The position numbers and the translations under genes are program-made. The notes beneath the pieces are model-generated. The model saw only the letters and a program-made list of their open reading frames with translations. It was not told where the DNA came from and made no database searches. Shown here piece by piece: positions 38,497-47,098 of a stretch of 64,000 nt of DNA (position 1 is the first letter of the stretch; each line of letters starts with the position of its first letter). Source of the DNA: Cysteiniphilum marinum (GTDB taxonomy: Bacteria; Pseudomonadota; Gammaproteobacteria; Francisellales; Francisellaceae); the NCBI RefSeq assembly GCF_014857925.1, contig NZ_JACYVZ010000002.1, forward strand, positions 222,455-286,454, read 5' to 3'.

Positions 38497-38784
38497 GACA
38501 AAAACCTCTAGTCTTTAATTAAACAAATTTAGTTTTAAGTAAATCCGTTTTGATCAAAGCTAAGAAATTAGTCACGCTTTAAAAGTTAATGGCTGTGCCG
38601 ACTTTAAGCTATGTTAATTTCGTCTTTTTACAAAAACGTTGCGATTATAGGCAGCCTTTAAAAAGGTAATTGCTTATATCACTGGTGCTAGGGTGACAAT
38701 AAGGAAGATCCAAGGAAACATAAACCAATTAAATCTACACCCTAGCGAGTTAATTATACCGTTTCTGTGATGAAAAAAAACATG
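38497..38784. other. Non-coding 288-bp gap upstream of the coat gene with inverted repeat
   Basis: The only sizeable gap inside the head operon. A 9-bp perfect inverted repeat (GCTAGGGTG 38687-38695, CACCCTAGC 38738-38746; 42-nt loop) lies here. On the minus strand TATAAT matches occur near 38753-38758 and 38643-38648, with weak -35 boxes. It may hold an extra promoter or RNA processing site that raises coat over scaffold output; that is inference. Confidence 0.5.
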
Positions 38785-39792
38785 TTATCGTAGAATTTTG
38801 CCTTGTCTTGAGCGATTGAAAATTCCGCTCATTGATGTATCACGCGCTGAATGATCCGATGGTGACGAAGAACCCGCGGGCAACACGTATTTATTGCCGC
38901 CTATATAGTCGCTGTTTTCTTTAAGCTTCTCTATTTCTTTTTCAAGCTTTGAGATTTTCTTCTCTTTCTGATCAAGCTGATCTTGAAATTTAAGTTTAAG
39001 GGCTTTAACGCCCCCTGTCTCGTTCAAGTCTTTGTAAACATCCTCATAATAATCAGCGCCAACAGCAAGCATTTTTTTAGTTAGCTGCACAGGGTCATTG
39101 ATTTCGCTTAGCTGATCTAAAAAATAGTTTAACTCGTCTTCATTGGCAAACTTAACAAAGTGATCTAACGCCTTAATTTTGTCGTCTAACATATCGTCAC
39201 TAACATATTTGCGCATGTTTTCAATCTCAGAGAAAAACACGTTCTCATAATAAGCAAGCGGGTTATTACTGTCATATGTTTGTTGTGTCGCACTCTCAGG
39301 CGGTTGTTCTTGCACAATATATTGCAATAACTCTTGCGCCTCTGTATCAGTGAGCGCGCCTTCTTGTACATAAGCGCTTATTTTGTTTTCAAAAGCACGT
39401 AGTTTTTGACTAAGCGAATGACCCCATTTTTGTGATTCACGCAATGATTTTTCTAACTTATCAACAGCACTCGTTGTTTTTTCGCTTTTTTCGTCTTTCT
39501 CGCTTTTATCACCATTCCCAGATTGCTCAGCTTGCTCACTTGCATTGCTCTCATCTTCTGAGTTGCTTTGCTCACCATCTACGTCACTATCTGATTTAGT
39601 TTCGCTTTTAGGTGGCTTTTTAGCGCTTTCCTCGGCTTTTTTTGCACTTTGCTTATCAACTGCTTTATTTTCGGTTTTATCGTCAACAGCAGCTTCTGTG
39701 TTCGCTTCTTCTCCTGCCTCCGCTGCTCTCTGCTTAAACTTATCAAGCAAGTTGCGCATTGGTTCGCTTTGTTCTATTTCTTGATTTTCCAT
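38785..39792 (-). CDS. Scaffolding protein
   Basis: 335 aa, highly charged. Residues 1-115 are rich in E, K, D, S and A and probably disordered. The middle is helical (SLRESQKWGHSLSQKLRAFENKIS) and residues about 265-295 are a coiled coil (FQDQLDQKEKKISKLEKEIEKLKEN). The basic C-terminus (FNRSRQGKILR) could bind coat. Composition and place between portal and coat match P22 gp8-type scaffolds. Confidence 0.78.
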   Translation of the reverse strand: MENQEIEQSEPMRNLLDKFKQRAAEAGEEANTEAAVDDKTENKAVDKQSAKKAEESAKKPPKSETKSDSDVDGEQSNSEDESNASEQAEQSGNGDKSEKDEKSEKTTSAVDKLEKSLRESQKWGHSLSQKLRAFENKISAYVQEGALTDTEAQELLQYIVQEQPPESATQQTYDSNNPLAYYENVFFSEIENMRKYVSDDMLDDKIKALDHFVKFANEDELNYFLDQLSEINDPVQLTKKMLAVGADYYEDVYKDLNETGGVKALKLKFQDQLDQKEKKISKLEKEIEKLKENSDYIGGNKYVLPAGSSSPSDHSARDTSMSGIFNRSRQGKILR

Positions 39793-39822
39793 ATTTACCT
39801 TATTTACCCTATTTGATTATTA

Positions 39823-40248
39823 TTAAAACTCTGAAAGGATGATGTCATCTGTTGCCGTATTGCCATCAATCGTAAGTGGTGGACTTAAGCCAGACTGCTG
39901 ATTCGTTTCGCGATATGACAAAATAAACGTGATCTTGTTATCTGAAAAATCAACATAACCGACAATCGCATCGAATGATTCTAAATAAATATTGCTGTAT
40001 TTTATCAGCTCAACCGTCTCATTTGCTTTTATCTCAAGACGCGAAAACAAGGGGACTTCAACGCTACCCGCTGCATAGTTTTTCAGTAAATTGATATTTA
40101 GCTTTGCGCTGTGTGATGTAGCATTGACGGCTAAAATGCTATCAATAATACAGTTGTTTGCGCTAGTAAATAGCTCACCATATGAGCCATTAAGCGTTGC
40201 TTCAGTGCTTTTGTATTGTATATAGGGATAATCACTTGAAAGCATCAC
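39823..40248 (-). CDS. Hypothetical phage protein between portal and scaffold, 141 aa
   Basis: The start overlaps the portal stop by 4 bp (ATGA), so it is translationally coupled. The protein is beta-rich (LKNYAAGSVEVPLFSRLEIKANETVELI), without signal or membrane parts. It could be a structural or assembly factor. I do not recognise a family. Confidence 0.6.
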   Translation of the reverse strand: MMLSSDYPYIQYKSTEATLNGSYGELFTSANNCIIDSILAVNATSHSAKLNINLLKNYAAGSVEVPLFSRLEIKANETVELIKYSNIYLESFDAIVGYVDFSDNKITFILSYRETNQQSGLSPPLTIDGNTATDDIILSEF

Positions 40249-42074
40249 ATGCCACCCATAGGTTGTTGATTCTGCATGGCTTGCTCTGGTACCCCAATTT
40301 GTGAGGGTACCATCTCTTGCTGTTGTTGAGCAAATAAGCCCTGCACGTCTTGCGCTAAGTTTTCATAATCGCGAACGCCTAAGCGCTTTAATAGCTGCGG
40401 TGATTGCATAAGCATTGCCGCATTCGGTGTGCTTAAGAGCTTCTCTAGCACTATCTGCTGTTCATGTACTGAGCTTTCAAAGTCTGGGACTTCTTCGACA
40501 TAGATAGACAATGGCAAGGTGCGGATATCATTAAACACGATTTTTTTGCCATCGACATCACGCACTAAGTTCAAAATAATCGTTTCTTTTTCTTCATCAG
40601 TCAGTATATGCGACTCGGTGCAGTATTCACCACTGCCTTGAATCAGGTTCAACATCATGCGCGCTTCGCGCTTCTTCATCATTTTAAGATTATCAAAAGC
40701 AAACACTTGGTTACGCACACTGTTGATCTGTCTATGCTGAATTGCTATCCCGCTTTGTGCGTTTGTTTCTTTGCCTAGCGCCTCGTCATAAATACCAGAA
40801 ACTTGCTGCATTTCTTGATCGCCACGGTTAAGCATCTCAAACTGCCCAGGGGCTAGACTTTGATTAGATTCTATGTCAAAACGCGCCCCTGGATTAACAG
40901 CTATTGCTGTCGCAGGGTTTTTCATTATCTGCGCAACTTGCTGTTCTGTTAAATTCACAGCGCCTCTGTCATAAATAACACGGAATGAATTAAGATTGTG
41001 CACAAGCTTTGTGCGTCTGTAGTTCATCTCGCGTTGTATGTCTTTCATTACAGAAATCCAACCATCGGGCACCCCATCACTAAAGCGCCTTGTCCAAATG
41101 CAGGGGATATAAGTAAAATCTGGCATGTTGGGCAAATTCGGCTGCAATGGGGCATATTCTAGCAAGATATCATCAGTAAACATCACGCGCATGGTTTGCG
41201 ATGCTTGTTTTTCGACAATATCACTTTTGTTTTCAGATAACGCGATTGCTTCGTCTTCGTTGAATGTCTGAAAACTTCGACCCTCTTTATCAATGCCAAT
41301 ATATGATGTTTTACTTTCTTTGTACTGTACTTCGATAATCTTGACGCGGTTGCCGTTATATTCACCGCTGCCATTGCTATAGCTATCATAGCTATTGTGT
41401 TGGCGTTGTTCTAGCTCACCGCTATAACTGCCGTATGCGCTAGCCCCTTTCTCTGCACCACCAAAAACGGAATCAAAGTAGCTAGCATGTTTATGCCACA
41501 AGTCTTTCGCTTTCTCTATACTGATCCAACGGACACGGCACACAAAACTCATATTTTCAAAATTAGGGCTTAAGTCATCAGGATCGAACAGGATGTTCAT
41601 TGGGTTAACGTATTCGTAGTTAATTTCGCCTGTTTCTGGCGATTTAAATAAGTTACTCCAACCTATGCCTGTCACTAACGTATCACGAAACTTCAAAGAT
41701 GACTTATAAGGGATATCTTGGTTTTCTTGTATAGCATAACCTAGATGCGAAACAGCTAATGATAGCTTGTCGTCATCTCCTTTGCCTGAATGACTACGAA
41801 AAGCAACCCTAAAACGTGTTTGCACCTCCATCCCAGACATATAGTTGACTAGGTTTTTGATTTTGTTAACTGTTACAGGCGATTGCCCACGCTCTGAAAG
41901 CTCAGCGATAACTTCGGCAGGCCATTGCCCTGTGCCGTCATAAAAGCCATAATCCTCACGTGCTTTTTTTCTAAAAGCGATAGTCGAAGGATGGCTATTA
42001 GCATACTCAAAGTAATTGCGCGCTTTTTGCAGTGCTGCTTCTTGTTTAGTCGTCATTGTTTTTAATATGCGCAT
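40245..42074 (-). CDS. Portal protein, P22-like
   Basis: 609 aa. The N-terminal part (ARNYFEYANSHPSTIAFRKKAREDYGFYDGTGQWPAEVIAEL, quoted only in outline here) and the segment VNKIKNLVNYMSGMEVQTR are typical of P22-type portals, as is GIYDEALGKETNAQSGIAIQ. The dodecameric portal is the DNA channel. The start at 42074 overlaps the preceding stop (TAATG) and has TGGAG just upstream; an ATG at 42056 is possible. Confidence 0.85.
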   Translation of the reverse strand: MRILKTMTTKQEAALQKARNYFEYANSHPSTIAFRKKAREDYGFYDGTGQWPAEVIAELSERGQSPVTVNKIKNLVNYMSGMEVQTRFRVAFRSHSGKGDDDKLSLAVSHLGYAIQENQDIPYKSSLKFRDTLVTGIGWSNLFKSPETGEINYEYVNPMNILFDPDDLSPNFENMSFVCRVRWISIEKAKDLWHKHASYFDSVFGGAEKGASAYGSYSGELEQRQHNSYDSYSNGSGEYNGNRVKIIEVQYKESKTSYIGIDKEGRSFQTFNEDEAIALSENKSDIVEKQASQTMRVMFTDDILLEYAPLQPNLPNMPDFTYIPCIWTRRFSDGVPDGWISVMKDIQREMNYRRTKLVHNLNSFRVIYDRGAVNLTEQQVAQIMKNPATAIAVNPGARFDIESNQSLAPGQFEMLNRGDQEMQQVSGIYDEALGKETNAQSGIAIQHRQINSVRNQVFAFDNLKMMKKREARMMLNLIQGSGEYCTESHILTDEEKETIILNLVRDVDGKKIVFNDIRTLPLSIYVEEVPDFESSVHEQQIVLEKLLSTPNAAMLMQSPQLLKRLGVRDYENLAQDVQGLFAQQQQEMVPSQIGVPEQAMQNQQPMGGM

Positions 42075-42256
42075 TACGACTCCAGTAAATCCTTCATAAT
42101 TGATAAATTACTTCCTATGTCTTTTATAATGTTTTTTAATATTTCAATCTCTGCTATATCTGCTTTTTCTTTAACCATAATACTCTGGTATTGATTAAAA
42201 AATTGGAAATCAACATTACATGCAGCCATACATTTTAGTATCTGTCTTTTATTCAT
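42074..42256 (-). CDS. Small helical protein, possible spike-to-portal spacer gene, 60 aa
   Basis: The frame extends upstream, but GAGG followed by three ATG codons at 42262-42254 favours the start at 42256, inside the end of the tail spike gene. The stop overlaps the portal start. The product is short and helical (FFNQYQSIMVKEKADIAEIEILKNIIKDIG). Unknown function. Confidence 0.5.
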   Translation of the reverse strand: MNKRQILKCMAACNVDFQFFNQYQSIMVKEKADIAEIEILKNIIKDIGSNLSIMKDLLES

Positions 42257-44186
42257 CATCATCCTCTTTGCATTCTTCTTTTTTATTATTCTTTTCAAGA
42301 AAACTTCCTTTAATGTTAGAAATTTCTCTCTCCAATCTTTCAACGTCATTAATTAAAATTTGTAATCTTGCTGCGACTAAATCATGGAAGTGAGTTTTTG
42401 CAACAGTTGGAGTGCAAACTTTTTTGCCGTATATGAAAACCTCTTCATACGGCTCAAGTTGTTCAATAACTTCCTTGTTAAGAGATGTTACTATTGCGCA
42501 ATCGTTTTCAACACTATCAACAATACAAGTAAAAAATCCATGTTTTGTATGCACCCATAAGTCATCACCTACTTGAAACTGTGTGAGTTTTGATTTTAAT
42601 ACGACCTTTTCTATTGAAAGCGTATTTAAAACAACACTTTTACACATAACATTCGCAGCGTAGTCATAGACGTTATTGTCTACCAAATGGGGAAATACTT
42701 CGCATAGCTCTTCCGCTATATATCCGATATATGCACCATGGCCGTCCATACTCGGGTCTTTGTATTCATAGCTAACAAAGTTTACCCTGCTGAAATCTTT
42801 TTTAAGCCTTTTTTCAAAAGTATTAATGCTTCCAGTTATCTTTTTTTTGTTAATTGAAGAAAATGCATGAAATTCATTCGCTGCTATTCTTAACGTAGTA
42901 TACAAACCGTAGTTGTTATTCCCCGTGTAAGTCCCGGTTGATCCACTCGGATTTAAATAACCGAATGTTTGCGATGTATAGATACTTGAAGATGTAATAG
43001 TAATACGATCATTAAATGTTGATGTCCCAGACACATTAATGTTACTAATATTTGCGGTGCCTACGTCTGTAATATTTTGATTATTGAAGCTCACGCTCGC
43101 GGTCGGTGCTGATATTTCGTTTAGTTTTGGCGTTGTGATGTTTTTCCATGTGCCGTTGTAAATTTCTACTATAGCTGTATCTGTATTATAGCGTATCATG
43201 CCTGCAAAAGAACCAGCCGGACGCTCTGCCGTGGTGCCTCTTGGAATAGTTATAGCGCCAGTGCCCGGCATCGTGGGATCATTAGGAATTGATATTGTGC
43301 CAGTATCAGTGATTGTTCCGCCAGTTAATCCTTGCCCCGCTGTTACTGAGGTCACGGTGCCAAAGGTATCAGCAAGCCATTGGCTGCCGTCATACTGCTC
43401 ATTAACACCCAGTGTTGTATTAAATCTTTGCATACCCGCAACAGGACTAACTGGGCGCTGTGCTGTGGTGCCAGTCGGTACTTTCAAGGACTCATTGCCA
43501 TAAAAGTAAGGATTATCGACTAAACCTATTGCTAGTTTGTCGGGCACCCCAAAAACTGTATTGATTGAAATCTGGTTAGCAGTACCCACTAGCCCAGTTA
43601 ATGCAACTTTCCAAGTGCCTGTTCCGTCCCACTGTTCAAAGCTGTATGTTTCGTTGTTGTATCTTTGCATCCCCCAATTAGGCGTTGACGGTCTTTGAGC
43701 TGTTGAGCCAACGGGCAGTTGTAAATATCCAGTGCCATTGACTGTTACATCACCCGGCAACGTTGGATTGTTAGCGAACGTAACGTTAATTGGATTTTGG
43801 ATTGAGTCATTTCCGATAACATCGCCTGTTATATCGATTGTTTGAGCAGGGCTTATATAGTCTGTCTCTGCTAGCGCTCTAGATATCGTGCCTCCTGAGT
43901 GCATCAACAAACCATCTTCAATATCGCTAAGGCCTTGAGCGTTGGGATGATGTGGGGTGCTGTGTGTTAAAATTAAATTTTGATTTTTTATAAGATCATG
44001 CATGTTTTTTAAGTGTTCAACATCGATTTTGACATCTAATAACTTAAAAGACTGAATGGGTCTATTGTCAAAGTCACCGAACCAAATAGCCCCGTCTTCT
44101 AACTCAGGCAATTGATTATCACTGGCTAGCTCGCCAGTAAAAGGCGATATAAAAAAATCTAAGTTGCTATTATTCGTTGTTTTCAT
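42249..44186 (-). CDS. Tail spike/fibre with C-terminal S74-type chaperone domain
   Basis: 645 aa. Three repeats of a G(T/S)TAxRP...G(M)xR(Y/F)N...(Y/W)(D/N)GxW motif occur at about residues 158-192, 237-270 and 315-348, common in phage fibre shafts. From about residue 435 the protein resembles the endosialidase intramolecular chaperone (peptidase S74): KRLKKDF..., YIAEELCEVFPHLVDN, and a final coiled helix FHDLVAARLQILINDVERLEREI. About 80 residues separate the last two, more than usual. The autocleaved domain would aid trimer folding. Confidence 0.78.
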   Translation of the reverse strand: MKTTNNSNLDFFISPFTGELASDNQLPELEDGAIWFGDFDNRPIQSFKLLDVKIDVEHLKNMHDLIKNQNLILTHSTPHHPNAQGLSDIEDGLLMHSGGTISRALAETDYISPAQTIDITGDVIGNDSIQNPINVTFANNPTLPGDVTVNGTGYLQLPVGSTAQRPSTPNWGMQRYNNETYSFEQWDGTGTWKVALTGLVGTANQISINTVFGVPDKLAIGLVDNPYFYGNESLKVPTGTTAQRPVSPVAGMQRFNTTLGVNEQYDGSQWLADTFGTVTSVTAGQGLTGGTITDTGTISIPNDPTMPGTGAITIPRGTTAERPAGSFAGMIRYNTDTAIVEIYNGTWKNITTPKLNEISAPTASVSFNNQNITDVGTANISNINVSGTSTFNDRITITSSSIYTSQTFGYLNPSGSTGTYTGNNNYGLYTTLRIAANEFHAFSSINKKKITGSINTFEKRLKKDFSRVNFVSYEYKDPSMDGHGAYIGYIAEELCEVFPHLVDNNVYDYAANVMCKSVVLNTLSIEKVVLKSKLTQFQVGDDLWVHTKHGFFTCIVDSVENDCAIVTSLNKEVIEQLEPYEEVFIYGKKVCTPTVAKTHFHDLVAARLQILINDVERLEREISNIKGSFLEKNNKKEECKEDDDE

Positions 44187-44189
44187 CGA

Positions 44190-45239
44190 CTAAACCGCGT
44201 TTAAATGTGTTATAAAATTGGCAATATCTACGGCATCGGTATCATATTGATTATTTGCATACGTTGAGAGATTAGCTAGATTGCTTGCGTCTGGGTTATC
44301 CATTGCATCATCTTCACCCGCGCCAAAAGTATAATTGAATTGATATAGATTAATATCAAAATAAGGATAGCTTGAATCAAAAGCGATCTGATCACTAGCC
44401 GCACGTTGTGGACCTGGTATAAATATTTTACTTAACGCATACTGCATCAACTGCACGTTGTAAGAAGCATACGAACCCACATCAGTTGTAAAACCCTCAG
44501 GTTTGACACCAGTGCCAACACTCAAAATATTGAAGCGCCTTGCGTTAGGGTATAAGCGTTTTGCAACTGAAAAAGCTGTTTCTACAGGATTGTTTTGAAA
44601 AACACCACCATCCGTATAAGAATGCCCACCAAACGTATGAATGGGGAAATAAATAGGTGCAGCACTTGTTGCAAGTCCAACATCTACAGCTTTTTCACTC
44701 GCCCCCATTAAAAACGGCTCATGCCCTGTTATATTGCTAAATAATACTGGCTTACTCTCGTCTACATCGTAAGAAGTGATGATTACTTTGCCGGGCAAAT
44801 CTGATAACAGCGTAGTTGAACCTACAGCGTTTTCTAGCTCTGACTGTAACGTCGTGTTTTGATACATCGACTTAAGCGTGATGCCGTTATACGTGTAATC
44901 ATAGCCAGAAATCAAGCCACCAAGTTCGATCCCCATCAATACAGCACCCATATATTGATCACGGCTAACAACATGAGGTGCAAACGTACCGTATCCGAAA
45001 ATATTTGCCCCATATGTATCAAATAGATCAAGCATATACTGTGGGCTTTTGCCATAAGCATAGCCCAACGCTTGAATGCCGCCTATCGATGTTCCTGAAA
45101 TAATATCAAATGTGTTATAAAGCTGATTAGCATTAATGCCCGCTTCAATACAGAAACGCTTTAAAAAAGTAGCTGATAAATAGCCCCTAATTCCACCGCC
45201 ATGCAAATTCAATATATTAACTGTCTCAGGTGCTGCCAT
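44190..45239 (-). CDS. Patatin-like phospholipase
   Basis: 349 aa with full patatin signatures: oxyanion motif GGGIRGYLS (residues 14-22), nucleophile elbow GTSIGG, and catalytic Asp in TDGGVFQNNP. Such enzymes hydrolyse membrane phospholipids. The closest bacterial analogues by architecture are CapV-type effectors, but no nucleotide cyclase gene is seen. It has its own promoter (45273-45302) and ends 3 bp before the tail spike, so it may be a cargo toxin or a virion-associated lipase. No signal peptide is visible. Confidence 0.88.
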   Translation of the reverse strand: MAAPETVNILNLHGGGIRGYLSATFLKRFCIEAGINANQLYNTFDIISGTSIGGIQALGYAYGKSPQYMLDLFDTYGANIFGYGTFAPHVVSRDQYMGAVLMGIELGGLISGYDYTYNGITLKSMYQNTTLQSELENAVGSTTLLSDLPGKVIITSYDVDESKPVLFSNITGHEPFLMGASEKAVDVGLATSAAPIYFPIHTFGGHSYTDGGVFQNNPVETAFSVAKRLYPNARRFNILSVGTGVKPEGFTTDVGSYASYNVQLMQYALSKIFIPGPQRAASDQIAFDSSYPYFDINLYQFNYTFGAGEDDAMDNPDASNLANLSTYANNQYDTDAVDIANFITHLNAV

Positions 45240-45830
45240 CGTTTCAAATCAAGAAAAAATCAAACTAGATCAATTATAAAGCAGTATGTGATACTTTAGC
45301 AAATTTATGCCTTTCTTTAACCTTTAGACGCTGCAACGGAGAAATGTTGAGAGGGAGGGACGCAGCGCCTGTTGTCATAATATGTTTTAGTCGCGATGCT
45401 GTAAATGTTTATTTCGAGTATTTAAGCGAGAACCAAAAAACAGTTGCATATCGTCTCATGTGGTTCGAGTAAGTATTTTTGAATGGTACATTCGAGTGTA
45501 CAACTTTAACTTAAAAAGCAGGGTGGGCAAATCTTTCGTTTGTCAACGGGGCAAATCAAAATGTACCCTCTTTGCCCTAGGGGAGAAATAAGAAAACACC
45601 CCTCTTAAAAGCCTTGTATAATATGGTTTTAAGCTATACTTTTCGCTAAGTTAAAATGTACCCTCTTTACCCCTGTTTTGCCCCTGTTTTCCTATGGAAA
45701 ATGGTGTAATAATTTATTTTCTCTAAACATGCCTCAAAGCCTTTTAAAATATAGGTTTAAATATACGTACTACCTATATTAATTCGTTACATTACCTAGT
45801 TTTTTTTATTTCTCGATAATGCCCATGTTT
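45240..45830. other. 591-bp non-coding region with repeats, upstream of the patatin gene
   Basis: No ORF of note. A near-identical 20-bp sequence (AAAATGTACCCTCTTT then GCCC or ACCC) occurs at 45558-45577 and 45653-45672. The first copy ends a 7-bp inverted repeat GGGCAAA/TTTGCCC (45549-45555 and 45571-45577). TTCGAGT recurs three times near 45413-45500. Functional role unknown: operator, packaging signal or remnant of lost genes are possible. Confidence 0.6.
45273..45302 (-). promoter_or_regulatory. Sigma-70-like promoter of the patatin gene
   Basis: On the minus strand TTGCTA (45302-45297) is followed after 18 bp by a perfect TATAAT (45278-45273). Transcription would start about 27 bp before the ATG at 45239. 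It lies inside the late operon, so the patatin gene and the spike could be expressed apart from the late genes. Confidence 0.6.
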
Positions 45831-46172
45831 TTAAGCACGACCCGCACGTCTCATCTTTTTGAAAGTTGCAAAATTCATGCTGCAAAAATCAAACTCATCT
45901 AGGTACTCTTCATATTGCTGTCGGGTTGTTTTATCCGTTACAAAATCAATAATTTTAATTTCAAAAACAACATCGCCCTTGATAACTTTGCCATCATGAC
46001 TGCCACCATTAAAAAACTGACTGATATCGTCTTTGTTGAACGTGATTTCATCGCCTGTCACTTCGTCAACGCATTCATAGCCCAATAAACACGTTCTGTA
46101 GTCTGTATCAAAAACGCATACAATGCCATCTTGGTCTTTTAGCGCAAACTTTGTGAGTAAGGTTAGGTGCAT
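45831..46172 (-). CDS. Hypothetical protein downstream of the methyltransferase, 113 aa
   Basis: The start overlaps the end of the methyltransferase gene by 10 bp. The protein is acidic with alternating strands (VCVFDTDYRTCLLGYECVDEV, VFEIKIIDFV) and a basic tail (KKMRRAGRA). It may assist or control the methyltransferase. No family recognised; the last gene before a 591-bp gap. Confidence 0.6.
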   Translation of the reverse strand: MHLTLLTKFALKDQDGIVCVFDTDYRTCLLGYECVDEVTGDEITFNKDDISQFFNGGSHDGKVIKGDVVFEIKIIDFVTDKTTRQQYEEYLDEFDFCSMNFATFKKMRRAGRA

Positions 46173-47098
46173 TTGTTTAAATTGCTAAATATATGAGCTA
46201 TTACATCAACTGTAAATGAATTGCCTATGGCTTTATAGCGCTGTGTATTGCTGATTGATGCCGTATATCCCTTTGGCAGTGTTTGCAATGCTTCGCATTC
46301 TGTTGGGGTTAATTTGCGATATTGCAAATCATCTGGAAAGCAAAGAACGTTATCTTTTTGCACCGTTGTTAGTGTGTTTGTTTTGTAGTCTGCGCGTAGT
46401 TCTAAGCGTTGCTCAGTCATCCCCGCAACTCTGCTCTTGTGATCTTGTCTAATACCGTCAACCAAATACCTACCACGAATAGCACCACAAAATACCAATT
46501 GTCGCCTATGCTTTGCGAAGTATTGTTTTAAATTACCGCCTTTAAAGTAATTAGCATCAATGCAGTAGCTTTTGCTTTTATCAACTATGCCATGTTCAAT
46601 AACGTCATGCAGGCATATTTTTTTATCTTCTGGCTGTGTTACGCGCGGGATGTTAGTCCAATACTTTCTAATTCTGTTTTGCGCACTAACCAAGGCGCTA
46701 TTGATTGTTATCGGTTCAACGCCAAGATGCTCACTGATAATTGCCTCATACTCTTTTTTCATGCGAACATTCTCAAATAAAAAATAGCAGTCGTTATTCT
46801 CTTTGAGAACGCGGACAAATTCAAAAAACAGCTTACTCCTATGATCTTCAAAATTTAATTGCTTGCCCGCAAAGCTGAAGCCTTGGCAAGGCGATCCTCC
46901 TACAATCAGATCATAATCACTGCCCTTGACTTGTGTAATGCAGCCAAGCTGTTTCGTATCTGGATAATTGCTTTGTGTTACTTTTATCGCGTACTTATCC
47001 ACTTCACTTGCGTGATATAGTGAATATCTTATACCCGCTCGATTTAAAGCAACCTGTGCGCAACTTATGCCGTCAAATAATGATAAAACTTTCATCAT
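46163..47098 (-). CDS. DNA cytosine-5 methyltransferase
   Basis: About 311 aa with the C5 methylase motif order: I (SLFDGISCAQVAL), IV with the catalytic cysteine (GGSPCQGFSFAG), VI (ENV), VIII (QNRIRKYW) and X (GNSFTVDVIAHIF). It likely modifies phage DNA against host restriction. No partner endonuclease is seen. ATG codons at 47110, 47098 and 47095 are all possible; 47098 overlaps the TerL stop (ATGA) and puts motif I close to the N-terminus. The target is unknown. Confidence 0.92.
   Translation of the reverse strand: MMKVLSLFDGISCAQVALNRAGIRYSLYHASEVDKYAIKVTQSNYPDTKQLGCITQVKGSDYDLIVGGSPCQGFSFAGKQLNFEDHRSKLFFEFVRVLKENNDCYFLFENVRMKKEYEAIISEHLGVEPITINSALVSAQNRIRKYWTNIPRVTQPEDKKICLHDVIEHGIVDKSKSYCIDANYFKGGNLKQYFAKHRRQLVFCGAIRGRYLVDGIRQDHKSRVAGMTEQRLELRADYKTNTLTTVQKDNVLCFPDDLQYRKLTPTECEALQTLPKGYTASISNTQRYKAIGNSFTVDVIAHIFSNLNKCT

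Noticed and set aside
44190..45239. CBASS system with CapV effector
   Set aside because: No CD-NTase or other CBASS gene lies nearby; only the patatin fold is supported.
46163..47098. Restriction-modification system
   Set aside because: No endonuclease gene adjoins the methyltransferase; an orphan phage methylase is likelier.
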